Both the position numbers and the translations under genes were made by a program. A stretch of 64,000 nt of DNA from Leifsonia shinshuensis (GTDB lineage Bacteria; Actinomycetota; Actinomycetes; Actinomycetales; Microbacteriaceae), in assembly GCF_031456835.1 (NCBI RefSeq), contig NZ_JAVDVK010000001.1:2604001-2668000 (forward strand), written 5' to 3'. Positions within the stretch are counted from its first letter, which is position 1. Every line of letters starts with the position of its first letter. Positions 1 to 8,724 of this stretch are shown here, piece by piece. The notes beneath the pieces were generated by a model. The model was not told the DNA's origin. It did no database searches and was given only the letters and a program-made list of their open reading frames with translations.

Positions 1-1
1 C

Positions 2-1006
2 AACCTCGGCGACCGCCCCCGCCGGGAGGCCGTGGAGGCGGAGGTCGACGGCACGCGGCGCGTGACCGTGGTCGCCGAGGTCCCCGCGCGTTCGGCGGTC
101 GTGGTCGACGCCCCCGCCCCGGAGCCGTCGCCCGTCACCGGTCGCGTCATCGAAGCCGGACGGTACCGGGCGGAGGTCGATCCGTCCCGCGGCGGTGTGG
201 TCTCGCTGATCGACCGACGGACCGGGCGCGAGCTCATCGACCCGGACATCCCGCATGGGCTCGGCGCGGTCGTCATCGAGGAGGTGACCGAAGAGGGACG
301 ATCGCATCCGATCTTCGACAACCCCAAGAACTTCAACCCCGCCTTCCCCGGCCCTGCCTTCGACCGCGTTCACGCCGGCTCGGCCGCCGACCCTGCGGTG
401 ACGGAGACTGCCGCCTTCACGCGCATCCACTGGACGACGGAGCTGCACGGCATCCTCACCGCGACCCACACGCTCACCCTGTACCGCGACCTGGACGACA
501 TCGACCTCGCCGTACACCTCGCGAAACCGGAGCGCTTCGGACCGGAGAGCGTGTTCGTAGCCTTCCCGTTCTCGGTGACCGAGCCCGAGTTCCTGCTCGA
601 GACCGCCGGTGCGGTGTTCGCGGCCGAGACCGAGCAGCTGCCGGACACGTCGAAGGACTGGTACTCGATCCAGCACGCGGTGGGCGTGCGCGGCCGTGGC
701 ACCGCTGGGAACGGCGACGACGCCATCCTCTGGGGCACGGTGGATGCGCCGCTCGTCCAGCTCGGCGGGTTCCAGACCGGCGAGTGGGCGCGGACGCTGG
801 TCGCTCCGGCCGGGCACGTCAACAGCTGGGTGATGAACACGTTGCACTTCACGAACTTCCCGGCCAGCCAGGAGTTCACCGGCACGCTGCACTACCGCTT
901 CCGTCCTGCGCATGCCGGCGGTCTGCGCGACGCCGTCGCCCGTTTCGGCGCCGACCTGGCACTGCCGCTCCAGGCGCGCGCCTACACGGGGCCTCTCGGG
1001 CGGTGA
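2..1006 (+). CDS. GH38-like glycosidase, C-terminal part (5' end outside window)
   Basis: The reading frame is open from base 2, so the gene begins upstream; the first in-window GTG at 32 is probably internal. The 334 visible residues look like the beta-rich C-terminal part of a family 38 alpha-mannosidase-like enzyme: a segment on returning to substrate-bound beta-sandwich ('RGGVVSLIDRRTGREL'), 'FVAFPFSV', 'EQLPDTSKDWYS', and 'NSWVMNTLHFTNF', which resemble the conserved C-terminal blocks of GH38 relatives. The N-terminal catalytic domain is not in view, so the reaction cannot be assigned. It sits upstream of an unrelated DUF2087 gene. Family assignment is by motif recognition only. Confidence 0.6.
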   Translation, partial: NLGDRPRREAVEAEVDGTRRVTVVAEVPARSAVVVDAPAPEPSPVTGRVIEAGRYRAEVDPSRGGVVSLIDRRTGRELIDPDIPHGLGAVVIEEVTEEGRSHPIFDNPKNFNPAFPGPAFDRVHAGSAADPAVTETAAFTRIHWTTELHGILTATHTLTLYRDLDDIDLAVHLAKPERFGPESVFVAFPFSVTEPEFLLETAGAVFAAETEQLPDTSKDWYSIQHAVGVRGRGTAGNGDDAILWGTVDAPLVQLGGFQTGEWARTLVAPAGHVNSWVMNTLHFTNFPASQEFTGTLHYRFRPAHAGGLRDAVARFGADLALPLQARAYTGPLGR

Positions 1007-1050
1007 GCGCTGCTCCACGCGCCAGGCCGCCGGACGATGAACCTGGCAAA

Positions 1051-1064
1051 CCCCTCATAAGGGG
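1051..1064. other. Small palindrome CCCCT-CATA-AGGGG
   Basis: A perfect 5-bp inverted repeat with a 4-base spacer lies in the 287-base gap between the GH38-like gene and the DUF2087 gene. It could be an operator for a LuxR/NarL-type response regulator, but no such regulator is in the window. The rest of this gap holds nothing else I recognise. Confidence 0.25.
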
Positions 1065-1293
1065 GACATCCGCACATCCATCCCGCCCCGCGCTCCGGAT
1101 GACCCCCACGGCGGGCGTTCCCTCCCCCGCCGAACGACAGGTGCGGCACGCCGGATCGCGACCAGGGGCGCGCGGTGTGCCGCATCCTGTCCACCTGTCC
1201 CCCTGTCCGCCGGGCGCTCCTCGCTCTGACGCTGCAACGGCGCACGGACGTCGGCGGCTCGATACCGGCGGACTGGTGCGGGACACTGGGAGC

Positions 1294-1875
1294 GTGGAGC
1301 AGGACGGCACAGAGGATCTCGGCGGTGAGCGCGCGTCGACCGGCGCGGCCAACGAGCCGTCCGCGACCGGGCACCCTGTGGATTGGCGGCCCGTGGTCGC
1401 AGCACTCGCCAACCGCGATGCGCGAGCGGTGTGGGCGAAGCTCGTCGTGGACGGGGGTGGCACCCTCAGCCCGGCCCGCGAGCGACGGGCGCGCGAACTG
1501 CTCGACGCCGCCGGCTTGATCCGCACCACCGATGGGGGCGCCGTCGAGGTGGCCGACGCGGCGTTTCGGGAGCTTCTGGCCGCCTCGGCATCGCTTCAGC
1601 CGCGTCCGACGGGCGTCGAGCGGTTCCTGCGCCCGGACGGCCGGATCGACCGGTTCCCCGCCGCGGCCGACGACCGCTCGCAACTGCTCCGGCACATCGC
1701 CGGCCGGGTGATCGCGGTCGGCGAGATCGTGACGGAACGGGAACTCACGGAGAGACTGGCCCGGTTCGGCGACGATCCGGTGACACTACGGCGCTATCTC
1801 GTCGACGCCGGCATCCTGCTCCGGACGCGCTCGGGGTCGGAGTACGCGCGGGGCGACGAGCCGTCGGGCTCCTGA
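1294..1875 (+). CDS. DUF2087 domain protein
   Basis: A 193-aa protein. The C-terminal ~75 residues match the DUF2087 pattern: 'DGRIDRFPAAADD', a recognition-helix-like 'VTERELTERLARF' and 'DDPVTLRRYLVDAGIL'. The N-terminal ~100 residues contain a winged-helix-like segment ('ALANRDARAVWAKLVV...RARELLDAAGLI'). Members are usually thought to be DNA-binding regulators, but no target is known. I chose GTG at 1294; GTG at 1276 is an in-frame alternative. The frame stays open further upstream, but that part has no family similarity. Family confidence is good, function is unknown. Confidence 0.7.
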   Translation: MEQDGTEDLGGERASTGAANEPSATGHPVDWRPVVAALANRDARAVWAKLVVDGGGTLSPARERRARELLDAAGLIRTTDGGAVEVADAAFRELLAASASLQPRPTGVERFLRPDGRIDRFPAAADDRSQLLRHIAGRVIAVGEIVTERELTERLARFGDDPVTLRRYLVDAGILLRTRSGSEYARGDEPSGS

Positions 1876-1885
1876 TCGCGGAGGT

Positions 1886-2476
1886 TCAGGCCGGGGTGGA
1901 TGCGCGGCGCGCGTGCGCCTTCTGCATCTTGACCGCGTTCCCGCAGCCCGCCATGGTGCACCAGCGGCTGGAGCGGTTCTTCGAGTAGTCGTAGTAGGCC
2001 CACCGGCAGGTGACGCGGTCGCAGACCTTGAGGCGCGACCAGCTGCCGTCCTCGCGCGACGCGCGGACCGCATCCAGCACTCCGGCAAGCGCCCCCCGCG
2101 CGCCACCGTCACTCGCGGGCTGGAGAGCGAACGACGCGTCGGCCGCGAAGGACAACCGCAGCGGCAGTTCGGCGAGGGCGTCGTCGAGGCTCCGGAGCGC
2201 GGCGGGGTCGGCCTCGTGACCGGCGTGGGTTGCGAGCACAGAGCGCAGACCCTCGCGCAACGCCTTCGCGAGCGCCAGGTCGGCGTCGGTGGCGGGCGGG
2301 CTGTCGTCGCCGAGCAGTCCGCGCCCGACGAGCCACGACGTGAGGTCGGCCGGCTGCTCCCAGCCCTCCTCGTCCTCCTGGTACTCGACCGTGTTGACGA
2401 AATCCCGCACCAGCTTGAGCCGCGCGGGGATCATCTCGTCCTCTCGCTGGAACGCGAGATCCGTCTGTCGACCCAT
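1886..2476 (-). CDS. CGNR zinc-finger / ABATE-domain transcriptional regulator
   Basis: A 196-aa protein with the two-part architecture of CGNR proteins: an N-terminal ABATE-like segment starting 'LVRDFVNTVEYQEDEEGW', and a C-terminal treble-clef-like finger with C-x4-C, 'YYDYSKNRSSRWC' and the diagnostic 'CGN' (in 'MAGCGNAVK'). CGNR proteins are presumed DNA-binding stress regulators. The start is ATG 2476 (a GTG lies directly before it at 2479). A TATGCT -10-like box ends about 8 bases upstream, so the transcript is probably leaderless. It is divergent from the 62-aa gene at 2565. The short palindrome TGACAGGTGTCA at 2495-2506 could be its operator. Confidence 0.8.
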   Translation of the reverse strand: MGRQTDLAFQREDEMIPARLKLVRDFVNTVEYQEDEEGWEQPADLTSWLVGRGLLGDDSPPATDADLALAKALREGLRSVLATHAGHEADPAALRSLDDALAELPLRLSFAADASFALQPASDGGARGALAGVLDAVRASREDGSWSRLKVCDRVTCRWAYYDYSKNRSSRWCTMAGCGNAVKMQKAHARRASTPA

Positions 2477-2526
2477 CACACCAGCATACGCTCTTGACAG
2501 GTGTCACCGGGAGGGGTCAGTGTTGG

Positions 2527-2555
2527 AACACCGGTCATTTGCTTTAGCCGGTGTT
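2527..2555 (+). promoter_or_regulatory. Inverted repeat abutting the ribosome binding site
   Basis: AACACCGG (2527-2534) and CCGGTGTT (2548-2555) form a perfect 8-bp inverted repeat with a 13-base spacer. The right arm runs directly into the Shine-Dalgarno AGGAGGG of the next gene. It could be a repressor operator or, if transcribed, a hairpin flanking the ribosome binding site. Neither role can be shown from sequence alone. Confidence 0.4.
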
Positions 2556-2564
2556 AGGAGGGTC

Positions 2565-2753
2565 ATGGTGGACCAGACGGCACAACGAATCATCACGGTC
2601 GCGCATCGGCCCGCGATCCCGGCGGAGAGCGTCGGGCGGTGGATACGCATCCGGTACCGCGCGTTGCGGGTGCGGCGAAGCGCCCGGCGGGCCGAGCGCG
2701 ATCCCTGGCTCGACCGGGTGTCGCCGTGGGCGTTCTGGGGACTGCACCGGTGA
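2565..2753 (+). CDS. Small basic protein, function unknown
   Basis: A 62-aa protein rich in Arg (central 'RIRYRALRVRRSARRAERD') with a tryptophan-containing tail ('SPWAFWGLHR'). The start ATG at 2565 is fixed by a strong Shine-Dalgarno (AGGAGGG, 2555-2561). No signal peptide or membrane segment is seen, and I recognise no family. It is divergent from the CGNR regulator and ends just before a strong hairpin terminator, so it is a stand-alone transcription unit. Confidence 0.6.
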   Translation: MVDQTAQRIITVAHRPAIPAESVGRWIRIRYRALRVRRSARRAERDPWLDRVSPWAFWGLHR

Positions 2754-2768
2754 GGCGAGGATCGAGCT

Positions 2769-2810
2769 CAGCCGCGACGCAGGCGGGTGGTACCGCCTGC
2801 GTCGCGGCTG
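2769..2810. terminator. 18-bp perfect hairpin between convergent genes
   Basis: The arm 2769-2786 (CAGCCGCGACGCAGGCGG) pairs perfectly with 2793-2810 around a 6-base loop. It lies between the plus-strand 62-aa gene and the minus-strand surface protein gene, as expected for a two-way terminator. A partial second copy of the right arm (GCGTCGCGGCTG) follows at about 2828-2840. Confidence 0.75.
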
Positions 2811-2852
2811 ACGGGTGGTACTGCACGCGTCGCGGCTGGCTCGTTGTGGATG

Positions 2853-5800
2853 TCAGCCGCAGCTGGTGAGCGTCTCCAGGCGGACGCTCAGCACCGCCGT
2901 TCCGCCGATCAGGTAGACCCGCGACACCCCGAGGTCTCGCAGATCGGTGAGGACGAGCTGCGGCACGCACTCGGGGCGCGCGAGGTACAGCGGGGAATCG
3001 GTTGTGGCCGCCCAGGGCGCCGCGGAGAGCGCGTCCGGGAAGTTGAGTCCCGAGGCGATCATGGCGGTGTCCGCCGTGCGGAATGCGTCGCGGTTCACCG
3101 CCGAGGCCGTGCCGAACCGGTCGGCGCCGGCGAGGCGCGAGACGGCGCCGTACTGCGCCAGCGACCCGACCATCTCCGCGGACACCACCGCCGGTCCGCC
3201 GACCACCGAGATGGTCGACGCGCCGAGCTTCCGGAGGGTCGCGGCGGTGGCGGTGTCGACCACGGCCCGCGAGCCCGGGACGAGGAGCACCGGGGCGTCC
3301 TTCGATCCCGCGGCGGCTCCCGCGGTCAGGGCGTCGGGGAAGTCCGCGCCGGTTGCCACGTACACGCGTGATGCGCTGGTGAACTCGGCGGCCGCGATCG
3401 CCTGCGAGGTGCCGTACCGGTCGCCGCCCCATTCGCGGACGACTGTTCCGCTCGGACGGAACGACGCGATCTCGGCCTCGACAGCGGCCGAGACGGCCGC
3501 CGTCCCGCCGACCAGCACGATCCGCTGAGGCTTGAGGCGCGCGATCTCGTCCTTCACCACGGCCGGCAGGAACCCGGTCGGCGTCAGCAGGATCGGACCC
3601 CCGGCCTTGGCCGCGGCGGGACCGGCGGACAGCGCATCCGGGAAGTTCTCGCCGGAGGCGACGAAGACCACGGGAGCGGTGTCGGGGAACTCCCTGCGGG
3701 ACACCTCGATCGACGTGCCGTAGCGGTCGGAACCCGCCACCCGGGTGACCTCGATACCCGCCTCCAGCAGCACGACCGTTGCCGTGGCGGACGCCTTCGT
3801 GCCGTTCACCGTAACGGATACGACGGCGCTGGCGGGCTTCGTGCCGGACAGCGTGGCGCTGTAGGAGCCGTCGCCGTTGTCCGTCACGCCGGATACGGTT
3901 CCCGCCGTGCTGGAGACCGCGACGGCGTCACCACCCGTCGTGAGCGCGTTTCCGTGCTGGTCGACCAGACGAACGGTGATCGTGCTCTTCGCCTTGCCGT
4001 CCGCGCGGATGGAGGATGGCGTCGCGGTGACCGTCGTCGCGTTCGCGACGGCCGCGCCCGCGATGAACACCACGGCCTGCGGGGCGCCGGACACGGTCGC
4101 CCCGGCCAGCTGAGCGCTGACCTGGTACGACCCCGCCCGCGTCGTGTGCGCGGTGACCGAGGCGACGCCGGCAGCATCGGAGAGGTCGGAGGCAGCGGAG
4201 AGGGTGACACCCGTCTCGGCGGTGAACGTCACCCGTGCGCCCTTCACCGGCTTGCCCTTCGCGTCTTTGACGGTCGCGCTCAACGTGTGGGCGTCCTTCC
4301 CGTCGGCGACCTTGGCGCCCTGGGACACAGCGAAGCGGGTGGCCGAAGCGTCCGGCGTTCCCGTGACCTCGGTCAGCTCGACCCGGATCGTCACGGGGGC
4401 GGTTGTTCCACCGACCGCGAACGACAGCTCCGCCGTTCCGGGGCCGGATCCGGTGAGCGTCGCGGTGTACGTTCCGTCCCGGTTGTCGGTCACCGACGAC
4501 AGGGTCCCGGTCGTGGTGGAGAGCGTCACGCCGGCGCCGCCGCCGAGCAGCGGGTTCCCCTCGGCGTCCTTGAGCGTGACCGTGATGGTGGAGGAGGAGG
4601 TGCCGTCGGCAGGGATGCTCGTCGGGCTCGCCGTGATGGTCGAGTCGGGAAGCGAGAGCGCGCCCGCGACGAACACGATCTGCTTCGGTGAGCCGTTGAT
4701 CGCGGCGCCCGAGAGCGACGCCGTCACGTCGTACGTTCCTGCCTTCGTGCTGGTGGCGCCGACGGAGGCGATGCCGGATGGGTCTGTGGTGTCCGACGCC
4801 GCCGAGAGCGTGATCCCCTTCGCCGCGGTGAAAGTGACCTTCGCATTCTTGACCGGCTTGCCGTTCGCATCCTTCACGGTCGCGGTGAGGGTATGGGTGG
4901 CTTTGCCGTCCGCCGCGCGAGTGCCCGCAGTCACCGAGAAGGCCGACGCTCCCGCATCCGGGACGCCGTCCACGTCAGCGAGCGTGACCGTGATGGTGGA
5001 AGGGGCCGTACTGCCGCCCAGGCTGAAGGACAGTGTTGCCTTCGCCGGGTCGGTGCCGGTCAGGGTCGCCGAGTAGGTGCCGTCGCCGTTGTCCCTCAGG
5101 GCGGAGAGCGTGCCGGCGGTGGTCGATAGCCTCACGTCCGCGCCGCCGGACGTCAGCGGGTTGCCGTTGGCGTCTTTCAGGGTGACCGTGACCGTGGATG
5201 CCGTGGTGCCGTCCGCGGGGATGGTGGTCGGGCTGGCGGCGATCGTCGACTCCTTGAGCGATGCGGGGCCGGCCGCGAACAACGCGTTCTGCGGCGACCC
5301 GGCAAGGGAGGCTCCCGCGATGGCGGCAGCGACCTGATGGCTGCCGGCCTTCGTAGAGGTGACGCGCACCGTGGCGACGCCTGCCGCGTCGGAGACGTCG
5401 GTGGTGGAGGAGAGCGTCGCGGTCGGGGCGGCGGCGAACGTCACCGACACGCCCTTCAGCGGCTTGCCGGCCGCGTCCCGGACGGTCGCGGTGAGCGTGT
5501 GCGAATCGGTGCCGTCCGCGATCTTCGATCCCGGAGTGACCGTCAGGGTCGACGTGGCGGCGTCGGCGTACCGGGCGACGTCGTCGAGGGTCACCTTCAC
5601 CGTCGCCGGGGCGCTGGCGCCACCGACCGTGAAGGAGAGGGTGGCCGTGGCCGGATCGGTACCAGTCAGCGTCGCGGTGTAGGTGCCGTCGCCGTTGTCC
5701 CTCACCGCGGAGAGGGTGCCGGCGGTCGTCGAGAGAGTGACCCGATCGCCGCCCGCCGTCAGCGGGTTGCCATTGTCGTCTTTCAGCCTCACCGTGATGG

Positions 5801-8486
5801 TGGTGGCGGTGACGCCGTCCGCAGGGATGGACGTCGGGCTCGCTGAGATCGTCGAGTCGGCGGCGGACGCAACTCCCGCGACGAAGGTGATGTCCTTCGG
5901 AGAGCCGGTGATCGCCGCACCCGTGAGCGCCGCCGACGCCTGGTACGTGCGCGCCTTCGTGCTCGTGACCGTCACCCGCGCGATGCCTGACGCGTCGGAC
6001 AGTGCAGAGGCCGCGGACAGCGTTGCGCCGGGCACGGCGAACTCCACCGGGACGCCGGGCAGCAGATTGCCGCGGTCGTCCTTGATGACGGCGGTGAGGG
6101 TGTGCGTGTCCGCACCATTCGCGACCTTCATGCCGGACGAGACGGAGAACGTCGACAAGGAGGTCGACGGGAGGCCCGCCGTGAAGGCGACCGAGCCTGG
6201 GGACCGTGTGAGCTCCGCCGCGCCGAGGTAGGCGTGGATGCTGTACTGGCCGGGCGCGGTCGAGGTGACCGTCACCGCGGCGGTGCCGTCGGCCGCCGAG
6301 ACGGCGTTCGGGGCGGACAGCGTCGCCCCGAACTGCGCCGTGAACCGGACGGTGGCGTTTTGGACGAGGTTGCCGAACGCATCCCGCACGGTTGCCGTCG
6401 CGGTGTGCGTCGCCGCGCCGTCCGCCAGCTGTGCGCCGCCGGACACGGCGAGGCTCGACATGGTCGCGTCGGCAGCGCCCGCCACGAACGTCACGGGCTG
6501 CGGCGAGGAGACGACGGGCGTGCCGCCGATCGTGGCACCCATGCTGTACGTGCCGGACCGGGTGGAAGTGACGGTGACCGTGGCCACACCGGTGGAGTCC
6601 GTTCTTGCGGAACTCGCCGACAGGGTCACGCCGACGGGGCCGGTGAAGCCGACCAGAGCGTCCGGGACGGGGTTGCCCTGGGCGTCCTTGGCGAGCACCG
6701 AGAGGGTGTGAGTGTCAGAACCGTCAGCCGTTCGGGGACCGGTGCTGACGGTGAGCTGAGACTTCGACGCGACCGCGGCGCCGGCCACGAAGGTGACCGG
6801 CTTCGGCGACCCGGCCACGAGGACGCCGCCGATGGTGGCGCGCATGTCGTACGTGCCGGGGACCCTCGAGGTCACGGGGGTCTCCGCCTTGCCGGCCGCG
6901 TCGGTCGTCGCGGAAAGTGCCTGGGGCGTTGCTCCCGTGGCGGGGGTGAAATCGACCGCAGCGTCCTTGACCGGGTTGCCTTCGCTGTCCTTCGCGATCA
7001 CGGTGACGATGTGCGTGTCCACGCCGTCCGCGGTGCGATGCCCAGAGGTTACCGAGATGGAGGACGATGCCGCATCTGCGGCGCCGGCCGTGTAGGTGAA
7101 GCCAGCGGGCGACGTGACGACCGGTAGGGGAGTGCCGTCACCGTACTCGGAGGCGACCCGGACATCCACCGCACCGACAGCATGGCGGGGAGTCTTTGCG
7201 TCTACGGTGGCGCCGTTCTGGGATAAGGCGGTGCCGGATGCGCCATCGAACGAGATCCCTGTCACGTTCGGGACGCCGCTCTTCACCGGAGCCGTTTGCT
7301 GGGCCGTCGTCGCATCACCCAATTGACCGTATGTGTTTGCACCGGCAGCGAGGAGGGTCCCATTCGACCTCAGCACGATGGTGTGGTACCAGCCACCTCG
7401 CACGTGCGCGACATCGGACCATGCAGGTAGCGCTACCGGAACACGTTCGCATTGGGTGCGGCTATTACCCAACTTGCCCGTGCCGTTGTATCCCCAGCCA
7501 TAGAGCGTGCCGTCTTTCGCCATCGCGTATGACGTCGAATCAGCAGTGGCGACCCAAGCGATCTCGGGCAGGCCAGGCACCACGGCCGGTAAATCGCGAT
7601 GCAGGGTGGTCCCGTCACCTAGTTGACAGTTGTTGTTGATCCCCCACGAAAGCACCTTGCCATCTGCCGTGAGAGCGAGCCCGTGGATGTTGCCAGTTGA
7701 GAGCTGGACCGCGCCGTCCAGATCCGTCGGCGTTTGAGGCACGTCTGTCCACCCAGTATCGGGGTGGAGGGACACTCCGAGTCCCTGAGCATCCCCCACG
7801 GTAAGCCAGGCACCATCCGAGCGCCTAGCGGCAAGGAACTCGCCGCCCGCAGAAATGTCGGAGATGCTCGACAGACCATCGACGACGATCGGCGCGGAGT
7901 TGTGACCTTTCCGAGCGTCGAGCCGCTTTCCCCATGCGAGAACTGTGCCGTCGTCCTTGCGCGCTGCGGTGTAGGAATTTCCCGCATCGATCTCCGCGAT
8001 TCCGTCCAGGCCGGCTACCTTCACGGGCCTTAGTTGGTCGTTTCTGGATCCGTCGCCCACCTGGTCCGCGTCGTTCTGACCCCATGCGAACACCGAGCCA
8101 TCGTCCTTGAGCGCGACAGAATGCTGGAGCCCGGCAGAAACCGCCACGGCACCTGTCAGGCCGCGCACCGGTGTTGCCACGCTTCGATCGGTTGTGGTTC
8201 CGTCGCCCAGCTGCCCGTGGGCGTTATCTCCCCACGCCAGCACGAGGCCGTTGACTGTCAGGCCCAGGCAGTGATTAGCACCGCATTGCACGTCACTGAA
8301 TTGGATCTGCGGCACATCGATCGTCACGGCCGTCCCCCCGGCCGCCGGCCCACTGCTCGGGGTCACCGTCGGCACCGGCGGCGCCGGGAGGGGCGCCGCC
8401 TGCGCTGGCGCAGCCGCCGCCGTCAGCGTCATGGCGCTGACGAGACCGGCCGTGAGGCCGGCCACCAGTTTGGTCCTGAGTCTCAT
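2853..8486 (-). CDS. Giant cell-surface protein: TIG/RCC1, 11 Ig-like domains, three CWB2 repeats
   Basis: An 1877-aa secreted protein. Signal peptide: 'MRLRTKLVAGLTAGL', hydrophobic core, A-rich AQA cleavage site near residue 31. Residues ~35-50 look like the first strands of an IPT/TIG domain ('VTPSSGPAAGGTAVTI'). RCC1-type repeats ('AWGDNAHGQLGDG', 'AWGQNDADQVGDG', 'SWGINNNCQLGDG', 'GWGYNGTGKLG') fill ~55-415. The TIG strands appear to resume ('DAKTPRHAVGAVDV', 'GFTYTAGAA'). Then come 11 ~100-aa invasin/Big_1-like domains (~465-1575), then three CWB2 repeats ('VAGSDRYGTS', 'GGDRYGTSQA', 'LAGADRFGTA', each with an 'FPDAL' block) at ~1576-1877 for non-covalent wall attachment. There is no LPXTG motif. 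ATG at 8486 was chosen because it opens a signal peptide; an in-frame upstream start at 8561 would add 25 unlikely residues. A role in adhesion is inferred. Confidence 0.88.
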   Translation of the reverse strand: MRLRTKLVAGLTAGLVSAMTLTAAAAPAQAAPLPAPPVPTVTPSSGPAAGGTAVTIDVPQIQFSDVQCGANHCLGLTVNGLVLAWGDNAHGQLGDGTTTDRSVATPVRGLTGAVAVSAGLQHSVALKDDGSVFAWGQNDADQVGDGSRNDQLRPVKVAGLDGIAEIDAGNSYTAARKDDGTVLAWGKRLDARKGHNSAPIVVDGLSSISDISAGGEFLAARRSDGAWLTVGDAQGLGVSLHPDTGWTDVPQTPTDLDGAVQLSTGNIHGLALTADGKVLSWGINNNCQLGDGTTLHRDLPAVVPGLPEIAWVATADSTSYAMAKDGTLYGWGYNGTGKLGNSRTQCERVPVALPAWSDVAHVRGGWYHTIVLRSNGTLLAAGANTYGQLGDATTAQQTAPVKSGVPNVTGISFDGASGTALSQNGATVDAKTPRHAVGAVDVRVASEYGDGTPLPVVTSPAGFTYTAGAADAASSSISVTSGHRTADGVDTHIVTVIAKDSEGNPVKDAAVDFTPATGATPQALSATTDAAGKAETPVTSRVPGTYDMRATIGGVLVAGSPKPVTFVAGAAVASKSQLTVSTGPRTADGSDTHTLSVLAKDAQGNPVPDALVGFTGPVGVTLSASSARTDSTGVATVTVTSTRSGTYSMGATIGGTPVVSSPQPVTFVAGAADATMSSLAVSGGAQLADGAATHTATATVRDAFGNLVQNATVRFTAQFGATLSAPNAVSAADGTAAVTVTSTAPGQYSIHAYLGAAELTRSPGSVAFTAGLPSTSLSTFSVSSGMKVANGADTHTLTAVIKDDRGNLLPGVPVEFAVPGATLSAASALSDASGIARVTVTSTKARTYQASAALTGAAITGSPKDITFVAGVASAADSTISASPTSIPADGVTATTITVRLKDDNGNPLTAGGDRVTLSTTAGTLSAVRDNGDGTYTATLTGTDPATATLSFTVGGASAPATVKVTLDDVARYADAATSTLTVTPGSKIADGTDSHTLTATVRDAAGKPLKGVSVTFAAAPTATLSSTTDVSDAAGVATVRVTSTKAGSHQVAAAIAGASLAGSPQNALFAAGPASLKESTIAASPTTIPADGTTASTVTVTLKDANGNPLTSGGADVRLSTTAGTLSALRDNGDGTYSATLTGTDPAKATLSFSLGGSTAPSTITVTLADVDGVPDAGASAFSVTAGTRAADGKATHTLTATVKDANGKPVKNAKVTFTAAKGITLSAASDTTDPSGIASVGATSTKAGTYDVTASLSGAAINGSPKQIVFVAGALSLPDSTITASPTSIPADGTSSSTITVTLKDAEGNPLLGGGAGVTLSTTTGTLSSVTDNRDGTYTATLTGSGPGTAELSFAVGGTTAPVTIRVELTEVTGTPDASATRFAVSQGAKVADGKDAHTLSATVKDAKGKPVKGARVTFTAETGVTLSAASDLSDAAGVASVTAHTTRAGSYQVSAQLAGATVSGAPQAVVFIAGAAVANATTVTATPSSIRADGKAKSTITVRLVDQHGNALTTGGDAVAVSSTAGTVSGVTDNGDGSYSATLSGTKPASAVVSVTVNGTKASATATVVLLEAGIEVTRVAGSDRYGTSIEVSRREFPDTAPVVFVASGENFPDALSAGPAAAKAGGPILLTPTGFLPAVVKDEIARLKPQRIVLVGGTAAVSAAVEAEIASFRPSGTVVREWGGDRYGTSQAIAAAEFTSASRVYVATGADFPDALTAGAAAGSKDAPVLLVPGSRAVVDTATAATLRKLGASTISVVGGPAVVSAEMVGSLAQYGAVSRLAGADRFGTASAVNRDAFRTADTAMIASGLNFPDALSAAPWAATTDSPLYLARPECVPQLVLTDLRDLGVSRVYLIGGTAVLSVRLETLTSCG
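3765..7090 (-). repeat. Eleven tandem ~300-bp Ig-domain repeats, partly in two-domain units
   Basis: Inside the surface protein gene, 11 units of about 100 codons follow one another. Two sequence types occur. Type A has 'ADGxDTHTLxAxVKD' and 'AGxASVTxTSTKAGxY'. Type B has 'SxxPADGxxxxTITVxLKD', 'TAGTLSxVxDNGDGTY' and 'TATLTGTDPA'. In protein order they run A-A-A-A-B-A-B-A-B-A-B. The last eight are therefore four A-B pairs with a period near 600 bp, visible in the DNA too (compare 4553-4650, 5160-5260 and 5765-5862). Confidence 0.8.
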
Positions 8487-8548
8487 GAGGTGTCCGATCC
8501 GATCGCATCCGAGACCGGCTCGTCGAGCGGGGGCGCTCGGCGGCCGAT

Positions 8549-8585
8549 TGCAGTGGCCCACTGCACAAGGTGACTACTTGTGCAG
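8549..8585. promoter_or_regulatory. Two overlapping palindromes upstream of the surface protein
   Basis: TGCAGTGGCCCACTGCA (8549-8565) is an 8-1-8 perfect palindrome. It overlaps CTGCACAAG (8561-8569), which pairs with CTTGTGCAG (8577-8585) across 7 bases. They lie in the 238-base divergent gap before the surface protein (start 8486) and the 164-aa gene (start 8725). They are probably binding sites for one or two repressors; the binding protein is unknown. A further short CACAA...TTGTG pair follows at about 8595-8606. Confidence 0.45.
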
Positions 8586-8724
8586 ACGGATGGGAACACA
8601 AATTGTGACGGGGACGCGGCGTCGAACGCACGAATGCACGGATTACGGCGCGGCACCCGGGCGGTTCCGTCATGGATGCTTCGTAGACGCGTCTGTCTAG
8701 GTAAGACGAAAGGCAGGAATCCGC

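Noticed and set aside
784..1293. N-terminal extension of the DUF2087 gene
   Set aside because: The frame is open, but it overlaps the GH38-like gene and has no DUF2087 similarity; later GTG starts fit better.
2853..8486. CRISPR-like array in the repetitive 3.8-7.1 kb region
   Set aside because: The repeats are ~300-bp protein domain repeats in one reading frame, not short direct repeats with unique spacers.
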